A DNA stretch of 46,529 nucleotides from Candidatus Gastranaerophilales bacterium (GTDB taxonomy: Bacteria > Cyanobacteriota > Vampirovibrionia > Gastranaerophilales > UBA9579), in contig JAQVCB010000013.1 in the NCBI GenBank assembly GCA_028689995.1, forward strand, positions 1 to 46,529. Reading direction: 5' to 3'. Of the stretch, positions 1 through 7,556 are shown one piece after another. The notes beneath the pieces are model-generated. The model did no database searches. It was not told where the DNA came from and was given only the letters and a program-made list of their open reading frames with translations. How positions within the stretch are numbered: the stretch's first letter is position 1; each line of letters starts with the position of its first letter. The translations under genes were made by a program, and so were the position numbers.

Positions 1-646
1 TTCCAAAAGGACCAAAGTAAGGACCAATTGATGACATTAAGCCGCCTATACCTGAAATAACTCCTGCTGCTGGTAGAATTATTGAAGAACCCTGACCATA
101 ACCAGCACTCATACCACTCAAAATACCTGCCGCAGGAACAAGACTACTTCCAACTGATGCTGCACCACCTGTCGACATACCACCTACCGAATAATCATTG
201 CTTAAAGAAGAAACTAAATTTCCAATTCCTGATAAAAGAGGAAATCCTATTGCTCCTAAAGCCATCGGCATAGAATTTATTCCGTTTATAGATGCTGCAC
301 CACCTGAAGGCATTCCGGGGTACACTCCTAACTTTCCAATACCAAATGCTGCACTGCTTCCGGCATTAAGAGTACTTGAGCCACCCGCTGAAGAAAAATA
401 CGAAGTTCCCGGCAATCCAAAAGATGAATCACCCAGTACAGGCATAAAAGAAGCAGGAGCAACTAACCTGGCCATATTCATAAGAAAACTTGCAGTAGGT
501 CCAAAACCAGGGCTACCAACTGTTGATCCACTAACAGATATATCTCTAAGCCTGTCATAAGTTTCAAAGAGCTCAGCCACGGCTTCGCCTCTTGATTTTG
601 TATATTTGGTTGCTATCACTACCAGTGAATCATTTTTATAGGACAT
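1..646 (-). CDS. Gly/Ala/Ser-rich hypothetical protein, 3' end outside window
   Basis: The minus-strand frame is open for 215 codons from an ATG at 644-646 to the left edge, so the C-terminus is missing. An AAAGG ribosome-binding site lies about 9 bases upstream of the ATG. Residues 1-40 look like a soluble helical head (starts MSYKNDSLVVIATKY, then EAVAELFETYDRL). The rest is very rich in Gly, Ser, Ala and Pro, with recurring units such as GGAAS, PAAGILSG and PAAGVISG, giving a glycine-zipper-like hydrophobic pattern without charged residues. There is no signal peptide. It is the most downstream of five minus-strand lineage-specific genes. The function is unknown; a structural, pore-like or surface role is only a guess from composition. 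Confidence 0.8.
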   Translation of the reverse strand, partial: MSYKNDSLVVIATKYTKSRGEAVAELFETYDRLRDISVSGSTVGSPGFGPTASFLMNMARLVAPASFMPVLGDSSFGLPGTSYFSSAGGSSTLNAGSSAAFGIGKLGVYPGMPSGGAASINGINSMPMALGAIGFPLLSGIGNLVSSLSNDYSVGGMSTGGAASVGSSLVPAAGILSGMSAGYGQGSSIILPAAGVISGIGGLMSSIGPYFGPFG

Positions 647-734
647 CTATATTTACCTTTCTTTAGTGATTTAATCGAAGAACAGTCGTTTAATTTTTTA
701 ACTCCCTAATATTAGTTTTATTACTATCCGAGAT

Positions 735-1166
735 TTATTGGAATGTCTTGTATGTAAACTCAATACTCTTATCGATTACTTTCTTGACTGAGTCAATCTC
801 TGTCTGAACTGCCTGATGCTGAGTATCTACATTTTTAAGGGTTGTTTCCAATGCCCTGTCCTGCTGATGAATAATTTCAATCTGCGCATTAATTTTATTA
901 TATTCCTGTGAATAAGCAACCAAAGATGCCTCATACGTATTTGATAATCCATCACCATCACTATCATTTACCGGTACATCATTTACATAAGTAACAGGAT
1001 TTGCTTCTGCATTAGGCGCTTCTAGCGCTAAAATCTGATTATAAAATGTTTCTGCCTGATTAGACAGAATTGTTCTTTGCTGATTTATTTGCTGACCTTG
1101 AAATTCAAGATCACTTTTCCTTGCATTTAATGCCAGTACTCGTGTTTGACTTGCTGCTAAACCCAT
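735..1166 (-). CDS. MGLAASQ-type coiled-coil protein with an EF-hand-like loop (paralogue A)
   Basis: 143 residues from the ATG at 1164-1166, chosen because it begins MGLAASQ exactly like the neighbouring paralogue and has an AGAGGG ribosome-binding site about 9 bases upstream. A longer reading from 1214 would translate that ribosome-binding site. Residues 1-50 and 85-140 are predicted helical and rich in Gln, Asp, Lys and Ile, fitting two coiled-coil arms. Between them residues 68-79 (DSDGDGLSNTYE) fit the calcium loop DxDxDGxxxxxE perfectly. There is no signal peptide, transmembrane helix or cysteine. The family is familiar to me only as short hypothetical proteins of Melainabacteria. A Ca-binding, filament-forming or secreted role is inference. 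Confidence 0.85.
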   Translation of the reverse strand: MGLAASQTRVLALNARKSDLEFQGQQINQQRTILSNQAETFYNQILALEAPNAEANPVTYVNDVPVNDSDGDGLSNTYEASLVAYSQEYNKINAQIEIIHQQDRALETTLKNVDTQHQAVQTEIDSVKKVIDKSIEFTYKTFQ

Positions 1167-1327
1167 TTTTTTAACCCTCTCTTCTTCAAAATTAGATAAC
1201 ATGTTTATCGGCAAAATTACTAATTTTCTTTAATTATTTTTAATTTATTTCTAAATCTATTTATTTTTAAAAAATCAACAACAACTAACCATGAAAAAGT
1301 TTAATAATATTTAACAAAAAATCAATT

Positions 1328-1360
1328 AAAAAAAAATGGTAATTCATTAATGAATTACCA
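1328..1360 (-). terminator. Rho-independent terminator of paralogue B
   Basis: A perfect 24-base palindrome at 1337-1360 (TGGTAATTCATT and its complement) is followed in the minus direction by a run of T residues (A-tract at 1328-1336). It lies about 40 bases after the stop of the gene at 1398-1835, so the two MGLAASQ genes are probably transcribed separately. Confidence 0.8.
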
Positions 1361-1397
1361 AGGCGCAAAATTTTATTAAAATAAAAATTATTATTGT

Positions 1398-1835
1398 CTA
1401 ACCAAATGTCTTGAATGTCGTTTCAATGTTTTTATCAATTACTTTTTTAACGGCATCAACTTCAGTTTGAATTTGTTGATGTTCTGAATCTACAGCTTTT
1501 AACCTTGTTTCCAAGCCTCTGTCTTCAAGATGGAGTTTTTCTACTTCTACATTAACAGTCTGATACCCTAAACTATATGCTGTAAGATCAGCTTCATATG
1601 CATTTGATAACCCATCACCATCACTGTCATTTAACGGTGCGTCAGTTTCAGAATCATATAGAACAGGGTCATTGGCTGCATTTGGCACTTTTAACGTAAG
1701 AAGCGATTGAAATAAACTGTCTGTCTTATCAGCAAGTTGTGTTCTTGCCTGATTAATTTGCTGTCCTTGATATTCCTTGTCACTTTTTCTTGCAACTAAA
1801 CCTAAAAATCTTGCTTGACTTGCTGCTAAACCCAT
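1398..1835 (-). CDS. MGLAASQ-type coiled-coil protein with an EF-hand-like loop (paralogue B)
   Basis: 145 residues, starting MGLAASQARF, with a GGAGG site about 12 bases before the ATG. It aligns end to end with the gene at 735-1166. Shared features are the head ARKSD.E.QGQQINQ.RT, the EF-type loop at residues 70-81 (DSDGDGLSNAYE) and a C-terminal helix ending VDAVKKVIDKN with TFKTF. The loop keeps every Ca-ligand position, while the surrounding helices have diverged, especially at residues 35-67. It has its own promoter region upstream (1836-2178) and its own terminator. Function unknown; the pair is an old tandem duplication. A Ca-stabilised coiled-coil hairpin is the simplest structural reading. 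Confidence 0.85.
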   Translation of the reverse strand: MGLAASQARFLGLVARKSDKEYQGQQINQARTQLADKTDSLFQSLLTLKVPNAANDPVLYDSETDAPLNDSDGDGLSNAYEADLTAYSLGYQTVNVEVEKLHLEDRGLETRLKAVDSEHQQIQTEVDAVKKVIDKNIETTFKTFG

Positions 1836-2178
1836 ATAATTTCGCGCCTCCGATAAATAAATTTCTAATTTTATTTGCTCTGTATCATATATGTCGGAAA
1901 CTTTATAAATATCTTTAATATTTTTATCGAAAAAAGCATTGTTTGTTAAGAAAATTTAACAATTCAAGAAAAAATTAAATAATATGGATATTGCAACAAA
2001 TATAACGTAATATTTCAGTATTATAGTTATAGTTCTAATAATAATAGTAGAGAATATCAATTCTTCTTGTGTTATCAGACTATTTTATCTCTTATAATCC
2101 ACTTACCACATAAGAATTGGTATTAATATAAAAATACTTTATATCTACGATAATTTTTCCTAGACTTGAAAAGAAATT
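1836..2178. other. Intergenic region between paralogue B and tRNA-Leu
   Basis: No gene seen. It must hold the minus-strand promoter of the gene ending at 1835 and upstream sequence of the tRNA. The only structure noted is a 7-bp inverted repeat, TTGTTAA at 1943-1949 and TTAACAA at 1956-1962, with a 6-base loop, which could be an operator. Confidence 0.4.
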
Positions 2179-2187
2179 TGTTATAAT
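2179..2187 (+). promoter_or_regulatory. Extended -10 promoter of tRNA-Leu
   Basis: TGTTATAAT matches the extended -10 consensus TGnTATAAT with the hexamer at 2182-2187. No convincing -35 box sits 17 bases upstream, as expected for extended -10 promoters. Predicted transcription start is near 2194, about 25 bases before the mature tRNA. Confidence 0.6.
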
Positions 2188-2218
2188 ATCATTGTGCTGA
2201 CGAAAAGAAGAGTTTCTT

Positions 2219-2304
2219 GCCCTGGTGGCGGAACCGGTAGACGCGTCGGACTTAAAATCCGATGGGGCTCACACCTCGTGCCAGTTCAAGTCTGGCCCAG
2301 GGCA
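2219..2304 (+). tRNA. tRNA-Leu (UAA anticodon)
   Basis: An 86-nt class II tRNA. The acceptor stem GCCCTGG (2219-2225) pairs with CCAGGGC (2297-2303) and is followed by discriminator base A at 2304. The anticodon loop CTTAAAATC contains TAA. A long variable arm follows (GATGGGGCTCACACCTCGTG region), and the T-arm loop reads AGTTCAAGTCT. The 3' CCA is not encoded. It stands alone, with its own extended -10 promoter and terminator. It decodes UUA and UUG, heavily used in an A+T-rich genome. Confidence 0.95.
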
Positions 2305-2308
2305 AATA

Positions 2309-2336
2309 AAAAAGACCGCAATTGCGGTCTTTTTTA
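2309..2336 (+). terminator. Terminator of tRNA-Leu, probably bidirectional
   Basis: The hairpin AAAGACCGCA / TGCGGTCTTT is followed by T residues to 2336 and preceded by an A-run. It ends the tRNA transcript and can also stop minus-strand transcription from the gene ending at 2380. Confidence 0.85.
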
Positions 2337-2379
2337 TTTGTTTATTCTGCAACAGTTCACTAATTTGTCACCATTAAAA

Positions 2380-3174
2380 TTATAATTTATCGTAAATTCT
2401 CTGCGCTTCCTGCATCACTAGAGGTTCTCCATTATCTACATAATTCTCTTTTGTATTTTTTTCAACTACTTTATTTTCCTGACCATTTCCGTTATTTCCA
2501 TATAAATACGGTACAAATGGTACCTGATATGGTGCTCCCTGTTTAAGATAACCTGGCACATTACCTAATTCGGCTTTAATTTGATCTGCATTAGGTCTGC
2601 TGGTTGTATTAAAGAAATTCTTAACTTTATCTATAATTCCTCTGATACTCAATGATTTAGAAGCTGTTGTATTTTCAACTGTTGTTATTTTGGGTGCATA
2701 TTTTAGTCCAAAAATTGATAAGAGAGAACTTACTGTTCCTGTTCCCATCGATTTAAATCCTTTTTCTGCTTCTGCACTTTTACCGTCTGCAATCCCGCTT
2801 ACTGCAGTGCCTAAACCTGTAAGAACCTGAAGTCCGCCTATTGCAAGTCCTGCCATTGCTGCATATTTTCCAACTACAGGAACTTTTTTAATTAAAAAAC
2901 CTATACCGGCAGCAATACCAAGAGTTTGAATTGGATTCCTTAACATTTGAACAAAAGGATCTGTTATGCCTTTAAAAAAACTGCTAACAGCCTTTCCAAA
3001 GGTAAACGGTTCATTATTTTCTGACTTATTTACAGATTTTTGCTGATACTCAAATTTATCCGGTATCGGAACAATACTCGGACTGAAAGGAGAATATGGC
3101 ATTCCTAAACCTATAGGATCATTCCTGTAAGAATTAGCTACATTATCAGGCCTTCCATATCCATTAATAGGCAT
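2380..3174 (-). CDS. Hypothetical protein with a glycine-rich hydrophobic core
   Basis: 264 residues. The start is supported by a strong AGGGGGGAA site just upstream of ATG. The N-terminus (1-50) is Pro/Tyr/Asn-rich and probably disordered. Residues about 80-165 hold hydrophobic, glycine-spaced stretches (IQTLGIAAGIGFLIKKV, MAGLAIGGLQVLTGLGTAVSG) compatible with membrane insertion or a glycine zipper. The C-terminal third is polar (RPNADQIKAELG, a Tyr/Pro/Asn stretch, then a helix ending VMQEAQRIYDKL). There is no signal peptide. In composition it resembles the partial gene at 1-646 and may belong to the same surface or translocated system, but no known family is recognised. Confidence 0.8.
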   Translation of the reverse strand: MPINGYGRPDNVANSYRNDPIGLGMPYSPFSPSIVPIPDKFEYQQKSVNKSENNEPFTFGKAVSSFFKGITDPFVQMLRNPIQTLGIAAGIGFLIKKVPVVGKYAAMAGLAIGGLQVLTGLGTAVSGIADGKSAEAEKGFKSMGTGTVSSLLSIFGLKYAPKITTVENTTASKSLSIRGIIDKVKNFFNTTSRPNADQIKAELGNVPGYLKQGAPYQVPFVPYLYGNNGNGQENKVVEKNTKENYVDNGEPLVMQEAQRIYDKL

Positions 3175-3300
3175 AGTAAATTCCCCCCTACATTATTGTA
3201 GTTAATAAATAATTTTTATAATTTCCCCTACTAATATAAAAACAATTCTCATGAAATTATTGCCATAATATATGCTAATTATTAAGATTAATTAATCAAT

Positions 3301-3332
3301 AAAAAAAAGACCTCTTTTCGAGGTCTTTTTTC
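3301..3332 (-). terminator. Bidirectional-looking terminator after the TPR gene
   Basis: AAGACCTC (3307-3314) pairs with GAGGTCTT (3320-3327), with A-runs on the left and T-runs on the right, so it is a terminator in both directions. It abuts the stop codon of the minus-strand gene at 3332. Confidence 0.85.
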
Positions 3333-4132
3333 TATTGATTAATCGTAACAAGCTTTAAATGAGATTTCTTAGATATAGGACTATCAGATCTTATTTCTCC
3401 AATCCTGTCTTTTATGTAAGGAATATTTGCAGAATTTGGTTTATATTCCATATACTTTTTATAAAATCTGACGGCTTCATTATTTTGTTCCATTTTATCA
3501 AAAGCAACTGCAATACCAAGATACGCTCTATAATAATCAGGATTTATATCAAGAAGTTTTTTAAAATATTGTATACACTCAAAAAGCATTCCCAATCTCA
3601 TATAAAGACTTGCAATATTATTATATGCAGCAATATAAGAAGGTCTTTCATTAATTATTTTTAAATAAATATTTATTGCCATATCATTTTCACTTGCAAA
3701 CTCATGAGCTATAGCAAGGTTAAATTCTGCTTCTGTATAATTTATATCCAACATTAAAGCTCTCTTAAAGCGTTTTAATGCCATATCCATTCTATTAGCA
3801 TGCATATAACAGCATCCTAGTTCATTATATATAGATTTATCAAACGGTTCAATTTTTTTTGCTTTTTCAAAAGATTCTATAGCACTTTTTATATACCCTA
3901 CCTGCTTATAAGCCAATCCCATTCCTTTATATGCTTCAAAATTCGATTCATCATGAGAAATGGCAAGCAAATATTCATCTATAGATTCCCAGAAATAATT
4001 TCTTATTCTGAGCGCATCAGCTTTAACACAATGATTATATGCTGGTTCATTATAATTTTTTTCAGGATTTTCTGCTTTATTAAAATACTTTTCAATATTT
4101 TCAGGCAATGAATAATTACTTATAACCCCCAT
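3332..4132 (-). CDS. Tetratricopeptide-repeat protein
   Basis: 266 residues with about five consecutive TPR units between residues 40 and 240. Each follows the A/G-x3-F/Y...A-x3-F pattern, for example YKGMGLAYKQVGYIKSAIES, YNELGCCYMHANRMDMALKR and YNNIASLYMRLGMLFECIQY. There is no signal peptide or transmembrane helix, so it is predicted cytoplasmic. The N-terminal 35 residues are Asn/Glu-rich and outside the repeats; the C-terminus is basic (KKSHLKLVTINQ). TPRs are protein-binding scaffolds. Its position upstream of two hydrophobic lineage-specific proteins would suit a chaperone or assembly factor, but that is inference. Confidence 0.85.
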   Translation of the reverse strand: MGVISNYSLPENIEKYFNKAENPEKNYNEPAYNHCVKADALRIRNYFWESIDEYLLAISHDESNFEAYKGMGLAYKQVGYIKSAIESFEKAKKIEPFDKSIYNELGCCYMHANRMDMALKRFKRALMLDINYTEAEFNLAIAHEFASENDMAINIYLKIINERPSYIAAYNNIASLYMRLGMLFECIQYFKKLLDINPDYYRAYLGIAVAFDKMEQNNEAVRFYKKYMEYKPNSANIPYIKDRIGEIRSDSPISKKSHLKLVTINQ

Positions 4133-4285
4133 ACTTCCCCTTTTGTCATTTTAATTCCTACTCCCACTAATAAAATTTTATACTCTGACCGAATAAATTA
4201 AATCGACCAACTGATTTAGATTGCAGGATTATAAATTTGTTAAACAGCACTCAATCATGTAATAATATTTTTTGTGCTAAAATAT

Positions 4286-4310
4286 ATTGGTCATGCTACA
4301 TATGACCAAT
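4286..4310. promoter_or_regulatory. Perfect 9-bp inverted repeat upstream of the SRP RNA
   Basis: ATTGGTCAT (4286-4294) and ATGACCAAT (4302-4310) are separated by 7 bases, about 35 bases before the SRP RNA. There is no T-tract, so it looks more like an operator than a terminator. A possible -10 (TAAAAT, 4326-4331) lies just downstream, which would place the repeat over the -35 region. Confidence 0.35.
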
Positions 4311-4344
4311 TTGATATAAACAGATTAAAATAATTCAAAATAAT

Positions 4345-4444
4345 AAGGTCCGGCCTGGCGCGGCGAAAACTGATGAACCTTGTCAGGGCGGGAACGCAGC
4401 AGCAATAAGTCATAATTTTCGGGTGTTGTCAGTGTCCGGGCCTT
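4345..4444 (+). ncRNA. ffs: SRP RNA (4.5S type)
   Basis: A roughly 100-nt RNA. The 5' end AAGGTCCGG pairs with the 3' end CCGGGCCTT, including one G-U pair. The apical helix-8 signature is present (TGATGAACCTTGTCAGGGC, the GGAA tetraloop, then GCAGCAGCAATAAG), the site bound by Ffh. There is no Alu domain, so it is the short bacterial form. It functions with Ffh and FtsY in co-translational targeting to SecYEG; secY is also in this window. A thioesterase gene follows 55 bases downstream. Confidence 0.93.
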
Positions 4445-4498
4445 ATATAATCTACAACAAATACAAGCAATAAGAGATTTATCCGACTGGTCTTAACT

Positions 4499-4930
4499 AT
4501 GAAACATGAGAATATTATAAAAATTTATCATAAAGATACTGATTGCTACGGCATAGTATGGCATGGAGCATACATTAAATGGTTTGAAATAGGTAGAGTT
4601 GAACTTTCTCATCTTGCCGGAATTGATTTTAAAATACTTGATGAACTGGAAATTTTAATGCCTGTAGTAGAACTCAATTGCAGATATAAATCCCCTGCGA
4701 AACTATTGGATGAACTCTGTATCACTACAGAAATAAAAGAACTCAAAAAAACAAGCATAACTTTTTTACACGTAATAAAAAATAATAATAATGATAATTT
4801 GATTCTTAATGCCACAACTACCATAGTTACAACCGATAAAAACGGCAAATTATACAGAAACATGCCCGATTTCTTATACGAAAAATTCAACAAAATTTTT
4901 ACTACTTCAACAGAACTAAACCTGATATAA
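4499..4930 (+). CDS. YbgC-type hotdog acyl-CoA thioesterase
   Basis: 143 residues, the usual size for YbgC / 4-hydroxybenzoyl-CoA thioesterases. The active-site segment DTDCYGIVWHGAYIKWFEIGR (residues about 11-31) is intact; the first-strand Asp and the WHGAY loop are the family hallmark. The rest alternates strands as in a hotdog fold (VELNCRYKSPAKLLDEL). It hydrolyses short- or medium-chain acyl-CoA or acyl-ACP thioesters; the true substrate cannot be read from sequence. No tol-pal genes are nearby, so a Tol-Pal link is not supported. It is probably co-transcribed with the Fur-family gene 6 bases downstream. Confidence 0.88.
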   Translation: MKHENIIKIYHKDTDCYGIVWHGAYIKWFEIGRVELSHLAGIDFKILDELEILMPVVELNCRYKSPAKLLDELCITTEIKELKKTSITFLHVIKNNNNDNLILNATTTIVTTDKNGKLYRNMPDFLYEKFNKIFTTSTELNLI

Positions 4931-4936
4931 GCCATT

Positions 4937-5383
4937 ATGAATACAACAAAAAAAATAATTGATAATCTAAGAAAAAAAGGCTACAGAATAACATCTCAAA
5001 GAGAAAAGATTCTGGAGATTTTCCTGCACCTGCCTGACGAATATCACTTAAGCGCAGAAGATTTACAAATTATACTCCTTCAAAACAATGTAAAAATTAG
5101 TCTGGCAACATTATACAGAACACTTAAATTTCTTGCATCCAACGGTCTTTTAAGAGAACTGGACTTTGGCGAAGATCATAAACACTATGAATATAATTCA
5201 GCTAACAAACCTCATCATCATTTGATATGTCTAAGCTGCGGATTAACAACAGAATTTAACGATGAAAAACTTTTAAACTGTGCAAAAGATGCTGCTTTAA
5301 ATCTGAGTAATTTCCAGGTACTTGATTATCAATTCAAAATATTCGGCCTTTGCGCAAATTGCCAGGGGAAAATTAAGGCTTAA
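4937..5383 (+). CDS. Fur-family metal- or peroxide-responsive repressor
   Basis: 148 residues. The N-terminal winged helix spans about 1-85 (RITSQREKILEIF, and recognition helix ISLATLYRTLKFLASNGLL). The dimerisation domain has the regulatory metal site HKHYEY...HHHLICLSCG and a structural zinc site of two CxxC pairs (CLSC and CANC). This is the standard Fur/PerR/Zur layout; which metal or peroxide signal it senses cannot be decided. It starts 6 bases after the thioesterase stop with no strong ribosome-binding site, suggesting translational coupling. No terminator is evident after it; a partial repeat (5391-5410) follows. Confidence 0.92.
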   Translation: MNTTKKIIDNLRKKGYRITSQREKILEIFLHLPDEYHLSAEDLQIILLQNNVKISLATLYRTLKFLASNGLLRELDFGEDHKHYEYNSANKPHHHLICLSCGLTTEFNDEKLLNCAKDAALNLSNFQVLDYQFKIFGLCANCQGKIKA

Positions 5384-5390
5384 AAAAGTA

Positions 5391-5410
5391 TCTAGAAGTG
5401 TCTCAAATTA
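5391..5410. repeat. Partial copy of a TAGAAG..TGTCTCAAA repeat
   Basis: TCTAGAAG-TGTCTCAAATT matches the left arm of the inverted-repeat element at 7337-7387 (19 of 20 positions, one gap). The right arm is missing here, so this looks like a truncated copy. Confidence 0.5.
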
Positions 5411-5501
5411 AAAATTTAATTTTCTTAAGTCAAATAGCAATTTTTAATTAGGTTTATTTTTAAATAATTTGTATTGTTAAAACCAGAAAAAATAAAACCT
5501 T

Positions 5502-6407
5502 ATGAAACTAAATCCATTATTCCAAAATTCACCAAATATAACGCAGGATTATATAAAGAGAAAACTCTCTTCAAATGATCCGGTTTCTTCATGCAATCAA
5601 ACTTCTGTCGGCAATGACTGCTTTTCCAGATCCATTAATTATCCTTACTTTGGCAAAAAACAAAATGTCGAAAAATTAAATTCTCCTGAAATAATACAGC
5701 TGGAAGATCCTGAATTAATAAAAGAATTACATAATGCAATAGATGAAATAGAAAAAAGTATCATAAATACAGATTTTAATACTCCAAGATTTAAATTTGG
5801 ACTGCCTTTAGATAATAATGGTAAAATTACAATTCCTGAACACAAAAAGCTCGAAAATAACTTAAATACAATAATTGAAATTATTCCTGAATTTAAGGAT
5901 TCTATAGGCAATAAACAAAACCCTGTTCATAAATATACCCGTGATATTCACATATTAAGTGTTTTACAGGAAGTTGTAAAAAATGAAAATTATGAAAAAC
6001 TTCCGATAAACGACAAAAAAATAGCTAAATTATTTGCTCTAATGCACGATATCGAAAAAGAAAAAGAGAAAGTAGATCAAAATCATCCATTAAAATCAGC
6101 ACTAAAGGCAAATACAATCCTACAAAGGCTTGCTTTTTCTACTGAAGACAGAATAAGAATCGTCAATTTAGTCAGAAATCATCACTGGCTTGCAGAGCTT
6201 AATTGTGCTGAATACCCTGATATTGATTCAAAAGCATTTGCATTTAGTCGAATTGGAGATTTTGAAGTTGTAAAAATATTTTCAGAAGCTGATTTAAGAT
6301 CAATAACTGATGGCTTTTATGATTATAAATTTGAAACTTCCAGATACTCAAATAAAGATGCTTTAAGAGTATTTTCGGAAGAAATTCAGAAAAGAATAAA
6401 TCCTTAA
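5502..6407 (+). CDS. HD-domain phosphohydrolase-like protein
   Basis: 301 residues. The N-terminal ~110 residues are Asn/Ser/Pro-rich and probably disordered, with the motif NYPYFGKK at about 45-52, resembling the FGRK motif in the two phosphoglycerate mutases of this window. From about residue 145 an HD domain is visible: HKYTRDIHIL, the HD pair in LFALMHDIEKE, then VRNHHWLAEL and a distal Asp (SEADLRS). These match the H...HD...D metal ligands of HD phosphohydrolases acting on nucleotides or phosphate esters. The substrate is unknown. It is convergent with the acyltransferase gene, the two overlapping by 4 bases. Confidence 0.85.
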   Translation: MKLNPLFQNSPNITQDYIKRKLSSNDPVSSCNQTSVGNDCFSRSINYPYFGKKQNVEKLNSPEIIQLEDPELIKELHNAIDEIEKSIINTDFNTPRFKFGLPLDNNGKITIPEHKKLENNLNTIIEIIPEFKDSIGNKQNPVHKYTRDIHILSVLQEVVKNENYEKLPINDKKIAKLFALMHDIEKEKEKVDQNHPLKSALKANTILQRLAFSTEDRIRIVNLVRNHHWLAELNCAEYPDIDSKAFAFSRIGDFEVVKIFSEADLRSITDGFYDYKFETSRYSNKDALRVFSEEIQKRINP

Positions 6408-7222
6408 GTCGTAAAAGATCTTACAAACCAGTTAAAATACTTTTCTATCAGTTTTGCGACACAAAGTCTTGATTTAAAAATAAATTCATAACCTTCCAAT
6501 TTCGCTTCTGAAATATCATTTTTTTGCTTATCAAGAAGTTGAGTAAATTCTCTTTCTAAAAAGGCTGTAAATTCCTTTCTGTCAATTTTTGTACTGTCTA
6601 AAATAATAGGTTTACCTACTTCTATAAATACTTCTGGACGATCCTCTCTTAAAAAATTATACCTGTGAGCGATTGGAATAAGATTTATACCATCAAGCTT
6701 GCTGCATAAATAGGCCATTCCACTTGCAAATTTAACCGGCCTGTAATCAGGAGGCTTAACAGTTCCTTGCGGATAAATCCAAAGTACGCTTTCAGGATTA
6801 TTTAAAAATTCAGTACAATAATTAAGAGCTTTAACAGCGGCTTGCGGTGAATTTTTATCAACAGAAAATGCTCCAATTCTTGATAAAAGAGGAAATCGAT
6901 GTAGTTCTTCAACCATCATGCGGATATTTGTATTGAATACTTTTCTTGATAAAGTATAAGCAACTAATCCATCCCACCAACAGCAATGACTTGCAAATAT
7001 TATACAGCCTCTGGTTTTATCTCTAAGATCATAATTTTCTTTATTCTTAATCCTGACAGAAAAAAATGCTTTCTTTAACATTGAAGAAAAAGCAAATTCA
7101 AATATATTTAGCCAGAATAACTGCCATTTATCTTTAATCTGTGGTTTGTTTAATTCAGTTTTACCTGTTGCAACACCTTCTGTAATCTCTGTTGTTATCA
7201 TATTTAAAGCCGTTCTTCTCAT
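6404..7222 (-). CDS. PlsC-type lysophospholipid acyltransferase
   Basis: 272 residues. The HxxxxD catalytic motif is ASHCCWWDGLVAY (about residues 78-90), and the downstream block is WIYPQGTVKP, a YPQGT variant of the FPEGT motif. Length and order fit the PlsC/LPLAT family, which transfers acyl groups to lysophosphatidate or related acceptors at the membrane. The WWDG/PQG form is typical of a subfamily outside classical PlsC, so the acceptor is uncertain. The start at 7222 has no clear ribosome-binding site; a second Met at residue 8 is possible. It overlaps the HD-domain gene tail to tail by 4 bases. Confidence 0.85.
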   Translation of the reverse strand: MRRTALNMITTEITEGVATGKTELNKPQIKDKWQLFWLNIFEFAFSSMLKKAFFSVRIKNKENYDLRDKTRGCIIFASHCCWWDGLVAYTLSRKVFNTNIRMMVEELHRFPLLSRIGAFSVDKNSPQAAVKALNYCTEFLNNPESVLWIYPQGTVKPPDYRPVKFASGMAYLCSKLDGINLIPIAHRYNFLREDRPEVFIEVGKPIILDSTKIDRKEFTAFLEREFTQLLDKQKNDISEAKLEGYEFIFKSRLCVAKLIEKYFNWFVRSFTT

Positions 7223-7556
7223 TAATCATAAACTGCTCATTCAGTATTTAAGATTATAGTTTTGGCTTTAAACGTTTTAAATTACCTCTTTGTTTATATT
7301 AGTTTAGTCTAGTTTATACTAGCCAAATAAGAAATTTCTAGAAGCTGTCTCAAATTTGAAAAATTTGTACTTTTGAGACCACTTCTAATTGAACTTTACA
7401 TAATTTCTTTTCTTTATTGATTTGAAGGATTGTTTGATTTAAATATGTCATATCAAATATACTAAAACGAGTTTATATTTCCGAATACCACTTTTTTGTT
7501 TGTTGTTAAAATTCCAAATAAATTTTTGAAGTGGTATAAAAGAGGTTTTCATTGTA
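7223..7556. other. Divergent intergenic region upstream of bioF
   Basis: No gene seen. It holds the promoters of the divergent acyltransferase and biotin operons, the inverted-repeat element at 7337-7387, and a second inverted repeat, TACCACTT at 7486-7493 with AAGTGGTA at 7529-7536, bracketing the presumed bioF promoter and leader. No BirA-type operator was recognised. Confidence 0.5.
7337..7387. repeat. 51-bp imperfect inverted-repeat element (MITE-like)
   Basis: TAGAAG (7339-7344) and GTCTCAAA (7347-7354) pair with TTTGAGAC (7372-7379) and CTTCTA (7382-7387), leaving a two-base internal mismatch on each side. The end sequence resembles termini of some DDE insertion sequences (recall, not checked). 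A half copy lies at 5391-5410. Confidence 0.6.

Noticed and set aside
198-560. Plus-strand open frame opposite the partial gene at 1-646
   Set aside because: It is the antisense shadow of a longer minus-strand frame with a ribosome-binding site and coherent Gly/Ala repeats; the plus-strand product is Pro/Ile low-complexity only.
2194-2385. 63-codon frame covering the tRNA-Leu gene
   Set aside because: It runs straight through the tRNA and its terminator; the tRNA explains the sequence.
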